DNA of 64,000 nucleotides from Metallyticus violacea (taxonomy: Eukaryota > Arthropoda > Insecta > Mantodea > Metallyticidae). The stretch covers positions 178,375,041 to 178,439,040 of the forward strand of contig CM060846.1 in the NCBI GenBank assembly GCA_030762175.1, read 5' to 3'. This document shows positions 10,607-22,702 of the stretch, piece by piece. Position numbers and translations under genes: made by a program. Below the pieces are notes generated by a model. The model searched no databases and was not told the origin of the DNA. It saw nothing but the letters and a program-made list of their open reading frames with translations. How positions within the stretch are numbered: the stretch's first letter is position 1; every line of letters starts with the position of its first letter.

Positions 10607-12972
10607 GTGATCGACACGATATGGATTTCTCTTTTGCAAAATATACGCGAAAATTAACAAGCAGAACATACCTTTTTATTATACAGTTTCAGCATCAAAA
10701 ATATTTGTTCTTCACTCACACCGTATTACTTTGTTATAAGTTCAGTTAGTTATTGCAGGATTAATAAAAATGTGCATATATAGCAGCTAGCAAAATAAGA
10801 AGTATCAGTTGCATAGGTGGCCATTCGTAGCTTAGTACAAGGTCTGGTTAAATTTCCTATCCAAGTTTAAAATTATTAATTTTTTCAACATGGCAATGAA
10901 CCATTTACAAATGATATTTGGACGTCATAATCACAACTAATGATTTAGCTTAATCGATTATCCGATAGCATATATCGCTGCTGGTGATTAGTACGGTGTT
11001 ATGTCTATGGTCTTTCAAAGGAATCTAATGTTTGAGACTTTTTGTGTTAAAAGATAAACATGAAGCTAAAAAAATCAAAGCTAGTTGAACTGTGCTACTG
11101 GGTTTCCACACTTTTTGTGTAAAATTTTTGTAGGCATTTCTGTAATAAGCATTGAAAGTATTTCTTTGTTGTTAGTGTGTGCTCAATTTTCCATAGCCCT
11201 GAAAAAATTGTAGGAAATAAAAGCAGAGTTGATCATGCGAAAAAATCAACTGAGGTATGTCGTCCGTCATTATCAAAATAATATAAGGATCACGCAATTC
11301 ATTAATACATGTAATGCTTGTAGGGAATTAGAGTAGCACAAAGCGTCTCAGTGCTGAATCTCGAATTAATCTCTAGTCTTTCCACAAGGTCGTACTTATG
11401 CACGAATCGGTTGACTGCATTTTGCTGCTAAATCAGTATACTTCTCTCTCATTTGTGTTATTAGTTACTACATTTATCGCACCAGTGTTGTTAATTGCAT
11501 TGTGATAATGCAGTAAATAATAGTGTATTGAAATGCCACAGTAAAAGTTAAAACTTGAAGGGAACATTTTTAGGTGTGCCACATATGTGGTAAAAATTCT
11601 TCTAGAAAATAATGTGGACAATTTAAAGAGTGTTCCTAATTAGACAGTTTGACATATATATTGTAAAAATTAATGTTAGATTATTAATTCTGTAGAACCA
11701 AGAAAGGGTTTCTAAGAAAAATCGTTGTGTTCTTAAAAAAAAAAAAAAAATAAAACTGGGGAAAACAGAAACGTTTGTTTAAGAAATGTATGATGGTCAT
11801 GCCAGGAAAAGGTCTGTCTATAAACAGGATTATAATTAAACATTTAAAATTTAAACCTGAATGTCTGTTTCTGTAATTATGAGCGATTTTTTCCTATCTT
11901 CAGCGTTTAGTCTTCGCAATATGCCAGTTCCAAAATTACGAGTGGCCAAATCAGCTATATACAAACTGAAAAGGGAGTTAAAAACTGGTCCTATGATTTT
12001 ATTTCCAATAAGCATAGAACTATCCAAATATGGCGTTGTGGTTTGCATAGTGAGTGTAAGTTTAACGAATGAGTAAAGACAATTTTTTAACATTTGCAAT
12101 GAGACACTATTTATGAGCTGCCACCCCCATATTTAATTAGATTAATTGTAGCAAATTATTTCATGTAACTTCGTTATAACCATGAGTGTAATTTGATTTC
12201 CCTGTACAAATGTTGAACTATTGTGTGTAAAATGTTATTTTCTCGCAAGTGCGCAGAAATCCACCCCAGCCATAAAATCTGACCTGGGAATTTCTGTAGT
12301 CTGTGCAACAATATTTGTAAAGAATCCTTGAGCAAGATGTTTATTGGTATTCTGTTAGACAATTTCTTAAGCAGGGTAGGCAACTGCAGAGATGAAAAGA
12401 CAGGCCGATAGCCTCTTCAAGGGAAGAAGCCAACTGCTTTATTTGATTCTACCTGGAAAAAGTCTCGCAGACAATGTTATTTAGTTTGCAATTTTATGAC
12501 CCGCAGTAAGTTTTGGAAGAGTATTCAGCGGGGCAATATCAGTGGAAGGGCTTTCTCATTTCTGTTCAATTGGTGGAAAGCTGTAGTTAGTATTGGAAGA
12601 GAATTAAGTGGACGAGCTTTATTGGTTAATAGTTTATGCACAATAGTGTACGAATAATAAATTGTGTTCCATCTTCATAACGGAAAATATTATTAACCTC
12701 CATGACTCCTTCCCCCATGATCACAGGACCATAAAAATATCCAGCAGCAGAGTCTCAACAGCAGTAGCAAAACTGTAAGACAGCGGTAACCATCGTCGGA
12801 GAGGAAGGAATTATTTGCCCCTGAGATTACACCCAAAACCTATCAAATCTAATTTCTTTTTCCAAAATTTTTCCTCCATCCATTCTGGTACATATATTGA
12901 ATTTGAAGTTTACATTGGCATGATACTCCTGAGGAACAGTGCTTTAGTTGAGTCGATACACAGCGATACGCC
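10607..12972. other. No recognised gene
   Basis: AT-rich with short open frames. An A run lies at 11735-11750. Opposite-strand frames at 11851-12099 overlap and neither has a recognisable family. The segment 12815-12970 just before the microsatellite may belong to repeat family C but could not be aligned. Confidence 0.4.
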
Positions 12973-13441
12973 GTATGTATGTATGTATGTATGTATGTAT
13001 GTATGTATGTATGTATGTATGTATGTATGTATGTATGTATGTATGTATGTATGTATGTATGTATGTATGTATGTATGTATGTATGTATGTATGTATGTAT
13101 GTATGTATGTATGTATGTATGTATGTATGTATGTATGTATGTATGTATGTATGTATGTATGTATGTATGTATGTATGTATGTATGTATGTATGTATGTAT
13201 GTATGTATGTATGTATGTATGTATGTATGTATGTATGTATGTATGTATGTATGTATGTATGTATGTATGTATGTATGTATGTATGTATGTATGTATGTAT
13301 GTATGTATGTATGTATGTATGTATGTATGTATGTATGTATGTATGTATGTATGTATGTATGTATGTATGTATGTATGTATGTATGTATGTATGTATGTAT
13401 GTATGTATGTATGTATGTATGTATGTATGTATGTATGTATG
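12973..13441 (+). repeat. (TATG)117 microsatellite
   Basis: About 468 bp of uninterrupted GTAT/TATG repeat; I found no variant unit. As the period is 4, all three frames on each strand give the same tetrapeptide (Cys-Met-Tyr-Val on plus, Ile-His-Thr-Tyr on minus) with no stop, which creates the longest open frames of the window. These are not genes. Confidence 0.98.
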
Positions 13442-13442
13442 T

Positions 13443-13601
13443 GTATTGACTTTTCCGTAAAGATATATCCAAAGATATATCTCATAACCATTCGCAAATA
13501 TTTTTACATATGCTAGAATTTCTTAATTTTTGGGAAAGTTTAATGCAATAATTATCATGCGGGAAAATATAGCAAAGTCACAATCGTTTGCATTAGCAAC
13601 G

Positions 13602-13604
<3 letters not shown>
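13443..13604 (-). repeat. Repeat family C, copy 1
   Basis: Homologous to 15316-15492: shared strings include GATATATCC, GCAATAATTAT, ATGC-GAAAAAT and CATTAGCAA-GATT in the same order. The copy is bounded by the (TATG)n array on one side and (ATT)n on the other. Confidence 0.7.
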
Positions 13605-13655
<51 letters not shown>

Positions 13656-13670
13656 GTTATTATTATTATA
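13602..13670 (+). repeat. (ATT)n microsatellite
   Basis: ATT repeat with one GTT interruption near its end, abutting family C copy 1. Confidence 0.97.
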
Positions 13671-15182
13671 GCAAAGAAACAGAAGTAATTTCTTTCTTAT
13701 ACCTTTATCTAAGTACGATACACATATTGCTGAAAATAAATTTTAAAAATATTTTTACTACATTCAAAGAGTAATTCAGGCGTCAATTGGGTAATTTTAT
13801 ACAGATAGGTACATATCTCAGACAACATACAGACCATCTTTGATGAATATGTTACCATTAAAGCACCAAGAACGTTTTCGAGTACACCAGTGTATTTTTG
13901 TCTCTTTCATTAAGTGATTTAAGTGCACTTACACGTGGTATGAGAGCGACTTACATGGCTTTATAAACAAAAATAAATTCTAGTCGAATGTGATATCCTG
14001 CTTGTATGTTGTGAACTTAAAGAATTTGGACTGAAGCCTCTGTATGAACTATAGCCTGTCTAAAGCCTAAGACAACATACGTTAGTTAAATGGGGTGCCA
14101 CGTGTATTCTACGTGTGCTCGCAACTAAAGCGTGCAGATGCTGTCGGTCTACCTAATTTAATTTAATGACATCTTTTTAAATAATACATCACCACATGGT
14201 GAAATATTTGCACTGCTATTTAAGACTATTTTAGCACATACAGATTTCACATACCTGCTCTCTCTTTGTATTTGAAAGTATTAGAAATAGGATTTTACAA
14301 GTACAGAAAAAATATTATGAGTCAAATATGATATAAAATTAAATTGTAATTTAAATTATATTGAAAATGTAAAAGAGGAATAAACAAAAATAATCTAGAG
14401 TATTATATCCTGATATAGAATCAAGTCATTAGGATGTAAGCATTGCAGGTTAAAATAAATTAAAACTCTCCTATTTCATTTCTGGCTCAGGCGAAGAGGT
14501 CTGGTGCAGTGTACGGTGTGGAGTAGTATTGCAATTTGGAAATGCTTTTATCTCGGCGTCTGGTGTGACAGTAACCCTTCTGAGGAAATGGAATACCTTT
14601 GAGGGGTGCTTCGCCGGCCAATGGGAAGCTATATGTGGAAACAATATTAGGGGCACCATCTACGTCTGTGCCTCACTTTGATTCAGGCCGCTCTCTGTAT
14701 CCCTCACTTGATCCCTTTCTCTCGAAGGTGGGCGTATGCATAAATGACTAACTCTTGAGCAAGGCTGAAGTACTGAAGTTCCTCCTCTCTCTGTACCAAT
14801 CCAATTCAACATAGTCCCTTCTAAGCGCCATATTCACTACTTTGTTTGCATGAACAGCACGGGCTACCAGCAATCTAGAAGCAACGTTAATATGCATATG
14901 CTACAAATAAAATTAGAAATACAATCTATATGAATAAGTTAATAAACAAATGATGTAATAGAGGGGTATAAAATGAATTTAACATGCCAATACTGCTTCC
15001 TTCCATTGTTTTTTCTCTTTATCCGCTGTAGAGTCTGTTATTTCTACCGTTACACCAACTACTTACGTAATTAAGAATTTTATTTTCATTCTTGAGTTTG
15101 TATCCTATCACCTCCGTTTGTTTGTATTATTGAATATTCCGCCATCTGGGGATGGTCAGTTTAATGTTCTTAAGTTTACATT

Positions 15183-15183
<1 letters not shown>
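13671..15183. other. No supported gene
   Basis: A moderately GC-richer patch at about 14480-14810 stands out from the AT-rich surroundings, but its open frames (62 codons at most) match no family I know. Confidence 0.4.
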
Positions 15184-15225
<42 letters not shown>

Positions 15226-15231
15226 GTAATA
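15184..15231 (-). repeat. (ATT)n on minus strand
   Basis: ATA/TAA repeat on the plus strand, i.e. (ATT)n at the 3' end of minus-strand family C copy 2. Confidence 0.97.
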
Positions 15232-15492
15232 TTGTGAACGAATAACATCCATGCTTAAAACTGGGTGTAGAACGCTCAAGATAATTCAAATCCAAAGAGA
15301 CTGTGTGAATTCTTACACTCTGTAGATATATATCCATATCGCCAGCCATGTTACCATAGAATTTTGGAAATGAGAATGACATATATCCTAGAATCCCGGC
15401 AGCACTCATTAGTTATTGGAAAATTTGAAGCAATAATTATTATGCAGAAAAATGTAGCAGCGCCGCAATCGTTTTCATTAGCAAGGATTGAA
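15220..15492 (-). repeat. Repeat family C, copy 2
   Basis: Its minus strand matches copy 3 (15896-16068) along about 150 bp, ending in the shared GTTATTCGTTCAC directly before (ATT)n. Its other half matches copy 1. The translated minus strand and copy 3 share F-Y-N...M-I...RI-T-S-type spacing (FSF, FY, RI-T), hinting that the family derives from coding sequence, but no family is recognised. Confidence 0.75.
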
Positions 15493-15895
15493 AAGTTTTT
15501 CTGATTTTATTAATTCTCCTTTCATGATAGAATTAGTGCCTCTGTCTACCAATTCATAGCAGTTCAAGCGGTATTATATAAACAATTATTGAAGTATGAA
15601 AAGAAAAAAGTGAGTAAATGTAAGTGTTACATTATATGAAATGCAACTTTTTTTAAACATTACTAATTCTCGGTATATTCAGAGTGATTCAAATGTCTGG
15701 CGCCATAGAATAACTCCATTATTAGTACAAATAGCGAATAAACTGAAACGGCGAGACACCCACTAACGAAAAGCAGACTGCACAACACGGCTTATACTTT
15801 TGTGACACCTGTGGGACTGGCCATGCGCGAGTTAGTCTTTTGAACATGTGATTCAGTACCACGCGACGTGCGGAGAAAATGGCCTGACATAGCAT

Positions 15896-16062
15896 TTGCA
15901 ACGGTTAATGTTTTCGTTTCGTTCTCATTTGTACAATTCTATGATAACCTGTTTGCTAATATGGGTATAAAAAGAGCCAGAATTCCCACAATGTCTCATG
16001 TTTTTGGATTAGAATTAGTTCAAGCGTATACTGGTTTGCAGTATAGGTTATTCGTTCACCAT

Positions 16063-16068
<6 letters not shown>
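15896..16068 (+). repeat. Repeat family C, copy 3
   Basis: Inverted relative to copy 2. Shared strings include TTCTCATTT, AATTCTATG-TAAC, TTTGGATT-GAATTA and TTATTCGTTCAC. It runs straight into a (CAT)n-(ATT)n-(GTT)n tract. About 400 bp separate the two inverted copies. Confidence 0.75.
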
Positions 16069-16127
<59 letters not shown>

Positions 16128-16154
16128 CAGCATCATCACCATGATTATTATTAC

Positions 16155-16209
<55 letters not shown>

Positions 16210-16229
16210 GTTGTTGTTGTTGTTGTTGT
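16063..16229 (+). repeat. Compound (CAT)n-(ATT)n-(GTT)n microsatellite
   Basis: Three successive trinucleotide blocks differing by single substitutions. They give spurious poly-Ile/Val (plus) and poly-Asn/Asp (minus) frames. Confidence 0.97.
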
Positions 16230-16251
16230 ACAAAGATTAGGCTTAAGTACT

Positions 16252-16545
16252 AACGGAACATGTAAACCAGTGGTTTTTTGTTACAGTATCTACAGACATT
16301 AGAGGAAAAGGGCATATGTCAGCATATCTTCTCAAGTGCCGTCATGTTATATATTTCAGTATTACAGTCTCTCAGGTTACACATCCCATGTTTAGTTTTA
16401 TTGTTTTTCTTCTCTCCCAGAGTATTTATATTTACACAAAAGTGCATTTAAAAATACTCTTTTCAGTCGATTTTTTGGAAAGCATTTATAAAGTATCTTA
16501 TTTTCGTAAACCTAATATGTTTCTTTTGCATGATTACATAGCCAT
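16252..16545 (+). repeat. Repeat family E, copy 1 (inverted pair)
   Basis: Reverse complement of 16705-16984 with moderate divergence. The best shared block is CTTCTCAAGTGCCGTCATGT, an exact 20-mer; others are AACATGTAAAC and AGTGCATTT-AAAATAC. No family is known to me. Confidence 0.85.
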
Positions 16546-16658
16546 TTTGCATGTTGTACATATTTTTAAACATTTTGATACTATTGCATATATTAATTAG
16601 TGTTTCATAATTTACTTTGCTTGCACCTTTGCAAAACTAAATTAATACGAATAATATT

Positions 16659-16659
<1 letters not shown>

Positions 16660-16702
<43 letters not shown>
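16660..16702 (-). repeat. (ATT)n on minus strand
   Basis: AAT repeat on plus, at the 3' end of minus-strand family E copy 2. Confidence 0.97.
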
Positions 16703-16704
16703 TG

Positions 16705-16984
16705 AAATGTATAAACATATTGAATCCAAAAAGGATATTTCATAAATGTTTTTTCAATAATAATCCGAAAAGGGTATTTTCAAATGCACTTCTGTGTGAA
16801 TATGAAGACTCTGGGACAGGAAAAATTCAATAAAAGTAAACAAGGGATGTGCAACCCGAGAGTCTGTAATACTGGAATGTGATTATAACATGACGGCACT
16901 TGAGAAGATTGCTGACCTATGCCCTTTCCTTCTGATAGCTGTAGATGCCATGTATAACTAAAAAACACAGTTTACATGTTTCGT
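16705..16984 (-). repeat. Repeat family E, copy 2 (inverted pair)
   Basis: Minus-strand copy facing copy 1 with about 160 bp between. Read on the minus strand it ends in (ATT)n, as family C copy 2 does. Confidence 0.85.
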
Positions 16985-17068
16985 TTTCGGGCCCTATATG
17001 ACATCGAACTTTACAAATTGTAATGCATTATCGCGTTATGTATCATTGTCACTTCATGTAACAAAATC

Positions 17069-17289
17069 GGTCCTGGTGGTGTAGTGGTAACCACACTTAC
17101 CTCCTAAACCCCAAATCGCGGGTTCAAACCCAGTCATTGTCGTAGATTTACGGCAACGAAAAAGAACCTCAAGCCTGAAAGAAGAGGCATCTGAGCAAAA
17201 TTTGTTGGCATTTTCATGCCCTGAATTGAATGGGACGCTGATGAGCTGAGATGTTAAAGAGCGTCCCTAAATAAAGCAAATCAATCAAA
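17069..17289 (+). mobile_element. SINE-B copy 1 (tRNA-Arg-like head)
   Basis: The head reads GGTCCTGGTGGTGTAGTGG then CTTACCTCCTAAACC and GGGTTCAAACCC. The CTCCTAA anticodon-loop region and flanks resemble tRNA-Arg(CCT). The body has CTCAAGCCTGAAAG, GAATGGGACGCTGATGA and GAGATGTTAAAGAGCGTCC, and the 3' end is AAATAAAGCAAATCAATCAAA. Relative to 45771 it lacks the acceptor 3' side and the first part of the body. B box is intact. Confidence 0.9.
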
Positions 17290-17889
17290 GCTGTAGTAAT
17301 TCTAATCCACAGCTATCAGTTCTGTTCACAGTTCTGTGGAACGCAAGAGAAGTATAATCCGTAATATCAATGAAGTACAAAATTCATGACGTGTGACTCA
17401 CAATGTTGAAATCAAACTGTAAATAAGCCTTAAAACTACTACGTTTTTCCATGTCGTAACTAGAAAAAATTCACATTTAAATCTAAGTTAGCATTCCGTG
17501 TTATAATTAGAAGAAATGCACCATGATAATAGGTCGATGTTTATAAGGTTAATATGCAACATTTTGTAATGCTTCGAATGAGGGATCCAAGAGCTAAGGT
17601 TGTACTCGAACATCTTGTCGTAAATTTTGTCTAATGAAGTAAGACAATTACAAGAGTTAGCACTCATAAAATAAAAATGTAACGTCAAATTTTGTGCGGC
17701 ATTATCAATGAAATGCAGATATTGTACTGTACTGAAATCCACTAAAGTTCAAACCAACCGCTTAATCACTGGCTTTATTAATTTACTTTGTCCCAATTTT
17801 TCACAACTTTTCATCTAGGAATTCTTGGCCTATTAATGCCACAACACAATGCAAGGTCATGCGGGAACTAACTGTGAGTGCATATAATC
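17290..17889. other. No recognised feature
   Basis: AT-rich; an 84-codon minus-strand open frame at 17488-17742 has no recognisable family. Confidence 0.4.
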
Positions 17890-18350
17890 TTGAAGATCCG
17901 GTTTTATGAATGACACACATGTAAAAATGGATTCTTACAGAGAAGTGGTAAGACGATTCGCAAGAAAAGAATAGGACAATCGTGTTCTAGGCAGAGAAAC
18001 TGTACGCCGACTTGTTTAATAGTTACGAGGGACATAATTTCTGAATGACAAGAAATGTGCTTCAAACTGCCGCGTCGTGTTCTTTCTGAAAATTTAGATA
18101 AAATACAGAAATTTCTTATGCCGCTAAGGGGATCGTTTTCCAACTCTCCTACAACACAAATTAGTGCTTAAATACGTACATCCGTTTTAATAGCATTATC
18201 AGTTTATTTTCGGTAAAATTATACAAATTAAAATAAAAATAATAATTTTACGCGAGGTGGCTCTATCACCCTCTTCCGATTGCGTTGCTGCACTTTTCCA
18301 GTAAGCAGTTGCGCTCTGACAGCCCGTAACTTAAATAACTTTGCTGTATA
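17890..18350 (+). mobile_element. Repeat family D copy 2
   Basis: Matches copy 1 over its full length: GGATTCTTACAGAGAA, GAGAAACTGT-CG, TTACGAGGGACA, AATGACAAGAAATGT and the 3' segment AGTAAGCAG. The transposase-like HTH frame is recognisable (GRETVRRLV) but carries stops. Confidence 0.75.
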
Positions 18351-20044
18351 ATGTATAGTGTGCAGCAATACATTATTATCTACATATTGAGAAGAACTTG
18401 CATGGAATTACATTATAAACTAGAAATGAGGACAAAGGGTTGGTGAAAAATAGTGCACAAAGTTTATATTTCAGATAACAATGCGTCCTTATGTAAATAA
18501 AATACCTTTTAATATCCAAAAAGAAAAATAAACAGAACAAATACATTATAAAAAAGAAAATTTAACAGATAAAAAGAGCAAAAGAACATCACGCTAAATG
18601 GGAACGAAAAAGGAACACCTAATTGTAAAACATAAATGTGCTGTGTAAAATGATTCAACAATTCAATAAATGAGATACACTAACAAATTGGTAGAAAAAA
18701 TACGTAATATTTCGAATGCGTTTGTAGATATTAGAAATATACCATGTTTCTGGTACAATTTTATTTTTTGTTTTTCTAGTTTATTACATGAGAACACCTT
18801 AATTTTCTTGATTTGTTCCTACCACCAATGGGTGTCTTAGTTTTTCATAATCAATAATATATTTATTTGTGTAATAGAATGGATTGTAAATAGTAATTTA
18901 GGTCATATTCAGTGCATTCGCCCTATCGTGAAATGTCGCATCATTCCTTGAATTCTGAAGCAGCATTCGATTCACATTCTGTAAGAGCGGACTAGTTGTG
19001 CAGTTGTCCTTCTTTACCGTCTGCTTCTTTTCAATATCTTTTATACTGAATGTTCTTTAAGGGTTTGTGGTAAAGAGGAAAAAACCTCCGTCACCAGGAG
19101 ATGGATACCCGGAACCTTTCGAATCCGAATGCGAATCCCTGTACCAACTTACTTGATTACAGTTTCAAATTGTTTGCTCGTTAGCTATATACTTTAAGGA
19201 TACACTTAATATATCATTTGCTCTTGTTTGTGTTTCTTCTGTAAGCAACTATATTGTGAATGTTTTACTGCATTCTTTTAGCATTTACAAAATAATAAAA
19301 CTGTTTTTCAGTATATTTTCCTGAGAGGAAAATTCCTAGTTGCTTCAAGAAGGATTCGAACGTGCGCCATTTGAACTTCAAGCTATCTTCATGGTATAAC
19401 AGAATAAAAAACAACGACCTTTGATGACAGATTAAATTGGATTGGATTTTATTGGTAGAGACAGAGGAAGAATTTCCAGTCTCCAAACATGCTCAAGGGG
19501 TAGCCTTTTATGCCCTTGCCCTCAAGCATCCCAGAAATTTGAATCTCTCAGAAGAACCGCTTCCACATTAGACGTCTGGGCAGAAACCTTTTCAAAGAGC
19601 AAGTCAAGCCGCACACAGCACCAGAGGCTTTCGCCGCCACTTTCGAACCTGCAATAAAGCCAAAGGAGTGAATTGGGATGAGAGCGGAAAATTTGTGAGG
19701 AGAGATACATTTCAGCATTTTCGTAAGTGACGTGGGAAAACCACGAGAAAAGAAAAAAAAATAGGATTATCCGCTTCGTGGAATATGCTGCCAGATCCTC
19801 CCGAATGCAAGTCTCAAGAGATTCACCCTCAGCCACCTCGCTCATTTTAACAGTGAAGTTATTAGTGATACGGGCAAGCATAACGTCAAGGATTTGTTAT
19901 TAATGTGCAGGTATCAGCTTGTAATTAGTTCCAAAAATCTTTGTCTGCGAGTAGCTGTGCGTTCGTGCATTACTCGATGTTTTCATTTGTGCGGATTTTG
20001 TGGTAACTGCTCTTCGTTAGTTACGCCACTAACGTGAAGAACGT

Positions 20045-20047
<3 letters not shown>
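18351..20047. other. No supported gene
   Basis: AT-rich to 19440. A GC-richer patch at about 19440-19860 has a 119-codon minus-strand frame (19522-19881) and an overlapping 71-codon plus frame. Neither is recognised, and a Phe/Leu-rich insert in the minus frame argues against a conserved protein. Confidence 0.4.

Positions 20048-20081
<34 letters not shown>
20048..20081. repeat. (AT)n microsatellite
   Basis: Perfect AT dinucleotide run directly abutting the left arm of the inverted repeat. Confidence 0.97.
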
Positions 20082-20085
<4 letters not shown>

Positions 20086-20583
20086 TAACAGTAATAATAA
20101 AAGTAGAGTAGGATAAACACTTAGATAAAGTCACACTTGAAAGTGCTATATTTCGAACTCGTTGAGTTCTTCAATGGCAAGTCATGTCATTGTATTAGAT
20201 GTATTAAACAATGAATTCTATTAGAAAACACAGAGAAAGTAACAAATAAAATTAAAAGAATAATAGATAAACAGTAAAGATGTCAAAGGCAAAACACGCA
20301 AAAGCAAATTAAACTTAATAAGCAAAGTTAAAAGTAACACCAGAGGTGTAAACAATATAAAAGAAAAATAAAAATAAAGTAACACTATTAACAATGTAAG
20401 AAATTAACAGTAATAATACACAGGTCCTGTCTAGCTTCTTGCCATTGAAGAACTCAACGAGTTCGAAATATAGCAATTTCAAGTGTGACTTTATCTAAGT
20501 GTTTGTCCTATTCTACTATTATTATTACTGTTAATTTGTTACATTATTAATAGTGTTACTTTATTTTTATTTTTCTTTTATAT
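20082..20583. repeat. Inverted repeat with 100 bp arms, about 96% identical
   Basis: Left arm 20082-20181 and right arm 20438-20537 are reverse complements with only four mismatches seen in 100 positions. The shared core contains GAACTCAACGAGTTCGAAAT. A second inverted match pairs 20355-20418 with 20520-20583, so the right arm plus its extension is mirrored in two separate pieces. The loop is A-rich with no open frame. This is a recently formed foldback structure or a non-autonomous element with long terminal inverted repeats; no transposase is present. Confidence 0.9.
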
Positions 20584-20593
20584 TTTATATATA

Positions 20594-20822
20594 TGAAAAT
20601 GGAAAGTGACGAAAGCCTGTTCCGAACTGCCGTGTTCTTAAAAAAAAGGTCAGATGAAATATGGAAATTTCCTATGCATATGCCGGTAATGTATTGCCGT
20701 TGAAGCACATCATTTCCAACATCCCTTATAACAAATTAGTGCTTATTATAATCAGTTTCAAATAAAGTATTGTTTTGAGCAAAACTATAAATGCTAAAAT
20801 AAAAACATTAATTTTACATGCA
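20594..20822 (+). mobile_element. Repeat family D copy 3 (5' truncated)
   Basis: Only the 3' part of family D is present (GTGTTCTTA, ATGCATATGCCGGTAATGTA, CAAATTAGTGCTTAT, ATCAGTTTCAAATA). It starts right after the inverted-repeat element, which may have removed the 5' half. Confidence 0.7.
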
Positions 20823-22478
20823 GCGGCCGCGCGTAGGACCTCACCTCGCTGTTACGGCTAAAAAAAAAAAAAAAAAAAAAAAAAACAAACACTATTTATG
20901 TATGTTAATTTGTCATCGGCAAACTTTTCTCCTGCTATTAAAAAGGGGGGGGGGGGCTTTCTCTCAAGATAACAGTAACAAGTTAACACATTATGCATTT
21001 GGCATTTTGAGCCTTATTTTGACATTAATATCTCAAACTAAGAACCACGGAATTTTTTTTTCCTTATTAAAACAACGTATCTGATTTTTTGGGTCATTTA
21101 TCATAAACATTTTAAAACATTAATCACATGTTCCTACCGCAACAATAAATGATACTGCAATTTATAAGCTAGTTGCACATCCTATTACTGCCCAATCAGC
21201 ATGCAAGTTCGTTCACGAGGTTATTTCTATTAGACATCTGCGCAATTGTAAAAACATTTATTTCATAATAAATTATTTGTACCGTTTCTCTGTTGGTACG
21301 TTTTGTCATCAATGATTTTTAGCTGGTCGAATCAGACCTATGCACTTAGTTTATATCACAATTTTAAAAGAGAGGGTTGTGTAGAGAGCACAATAATAAT
21401 ACGATTTCATTTGTAGAAATTTATTTTCTGCATCCCATATCCATATTGTAAACACAAGACTTTACTATCAGTTGAATACGTGAACAAAGTTACTATGGGC
21501 ATTCCTGTAGAAGTGTTTTCATAAACATCAAAGGGATTGCACTATCTAATGTAATATTTCTTTTTTCACTCAATTGGATTTGGAACTGCAATACCTGATA
21601 CCTTGGTTTTGATACTTGATCATTGGGATTGGGTTTCACGAGAATAACATGGGGCTACAGGAAGGACGAAATTTAACAAAGTGAAAATAAAAGACGTTCC
21701 TACTGCAGCCCCTGACATGTCTGTACCTTTAAGCAGTTGGTTGCGACCATAACCCTTGGTAAAGCTATCACGAAAAGCCTAATGGCTTCGTTAACTGAGA
21801 CCTCGAAGGACCATCTACGTGGGAGCTACTCAGACTAAAAGAAGAGTAGTCAAAGTTTGAATCAACCCTCAGAGTTGACATACGTTCCGTTGGCGACGAG
21901 TCCCTCGGGCATCGTCAGCAAAAACCAAGAGACGAAAGTGCATTGCTCCACCTTCACGACAATCCTCATTTTCTCTCACAGTGGCGGTTCTCGCTAAAGA
22001 AAATTTGAGTCAATTGCTCTTGGAATGGGGCTGGTACGGAATATGGAAGTTAACGTTTTCTGCAAATGTAACGGAATAAATAACGTGTTTATTCTTTGTG
22101 TATACAACGGTAAATTACTATTACAGTGTAGTTTACAACCAATACTATGAACAAAAGGACTTATTCTATTCTTTCCTTAAAATGTTCCCCTATTTTTTGT
22201 TTATGCAATGTTTACTTAAAATAACTAGTAATCAATTCAATTAATAAGCCTCTTGGAGCTTTAAAGCAAGTATTATGTATATGAGGAGAGAGAGAATTAG
22301 TCTCAATTAAAAACATGAAAACCAAAGGATACTGCTCTGAAGAAACCCTCGGACTCGAATGTATAAAACAGTAGCAATATATAGCTATAAGCAATTTTTT
22401 TTTTTATCATAGCATTGCGACTGTGCCAGATAAAGAGTGATTTCACGAGACTTTATGGCCCAAGTTTCCCAGGCATTC
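20823..22478. other. A run and unidentified sequence
   Basis: An A run (about 20861-20885) follows a short GC-rich segment (20820-20860), like a retroposed 3' end. A G10 run lies near 20945-20956. The patch at 21630-22010 is GC-richer but not recognised. Confidence 0.4.
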
Positions 22479-22662
22479 ACCTGAAGGACACCGCCACGGG
22501 TGGCCGAGGTCGTTAAGGCACGGACTCGTGAGCGGGAGGTCTGCGGTTCGAATCCCGCCAGGACCGTCCTCCCTGACTGGGGTTTTTTCCAGGTTTTCCT
22601 CAGTCTTCATAACTGGCAAATGCCGGGGAGGTACCTAAACTTAGGCCTGGAACGCTTCCTTC

Positions 22663-22702
<40 letters not shown>

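Noticed and set aside
12815..13516. Open frame of 233 codons and overlapping frames on both strands
   Set aside because: Entirely created by the (TATG)n array, which has no stop codon in any frame.
15868..16302. 144-codon frame with poly-Ile/Val
   Set aside because: The C-terminal half is the trinucleotide tract; the N-terminal half is repeat family C, which is broken in its other copies.
22491..22565. Possible functional tRNA-Ser/Leu gene
   Set aside because: Head of SINE-A; no proper acceptor stem, and it is always followed by the SINE body.
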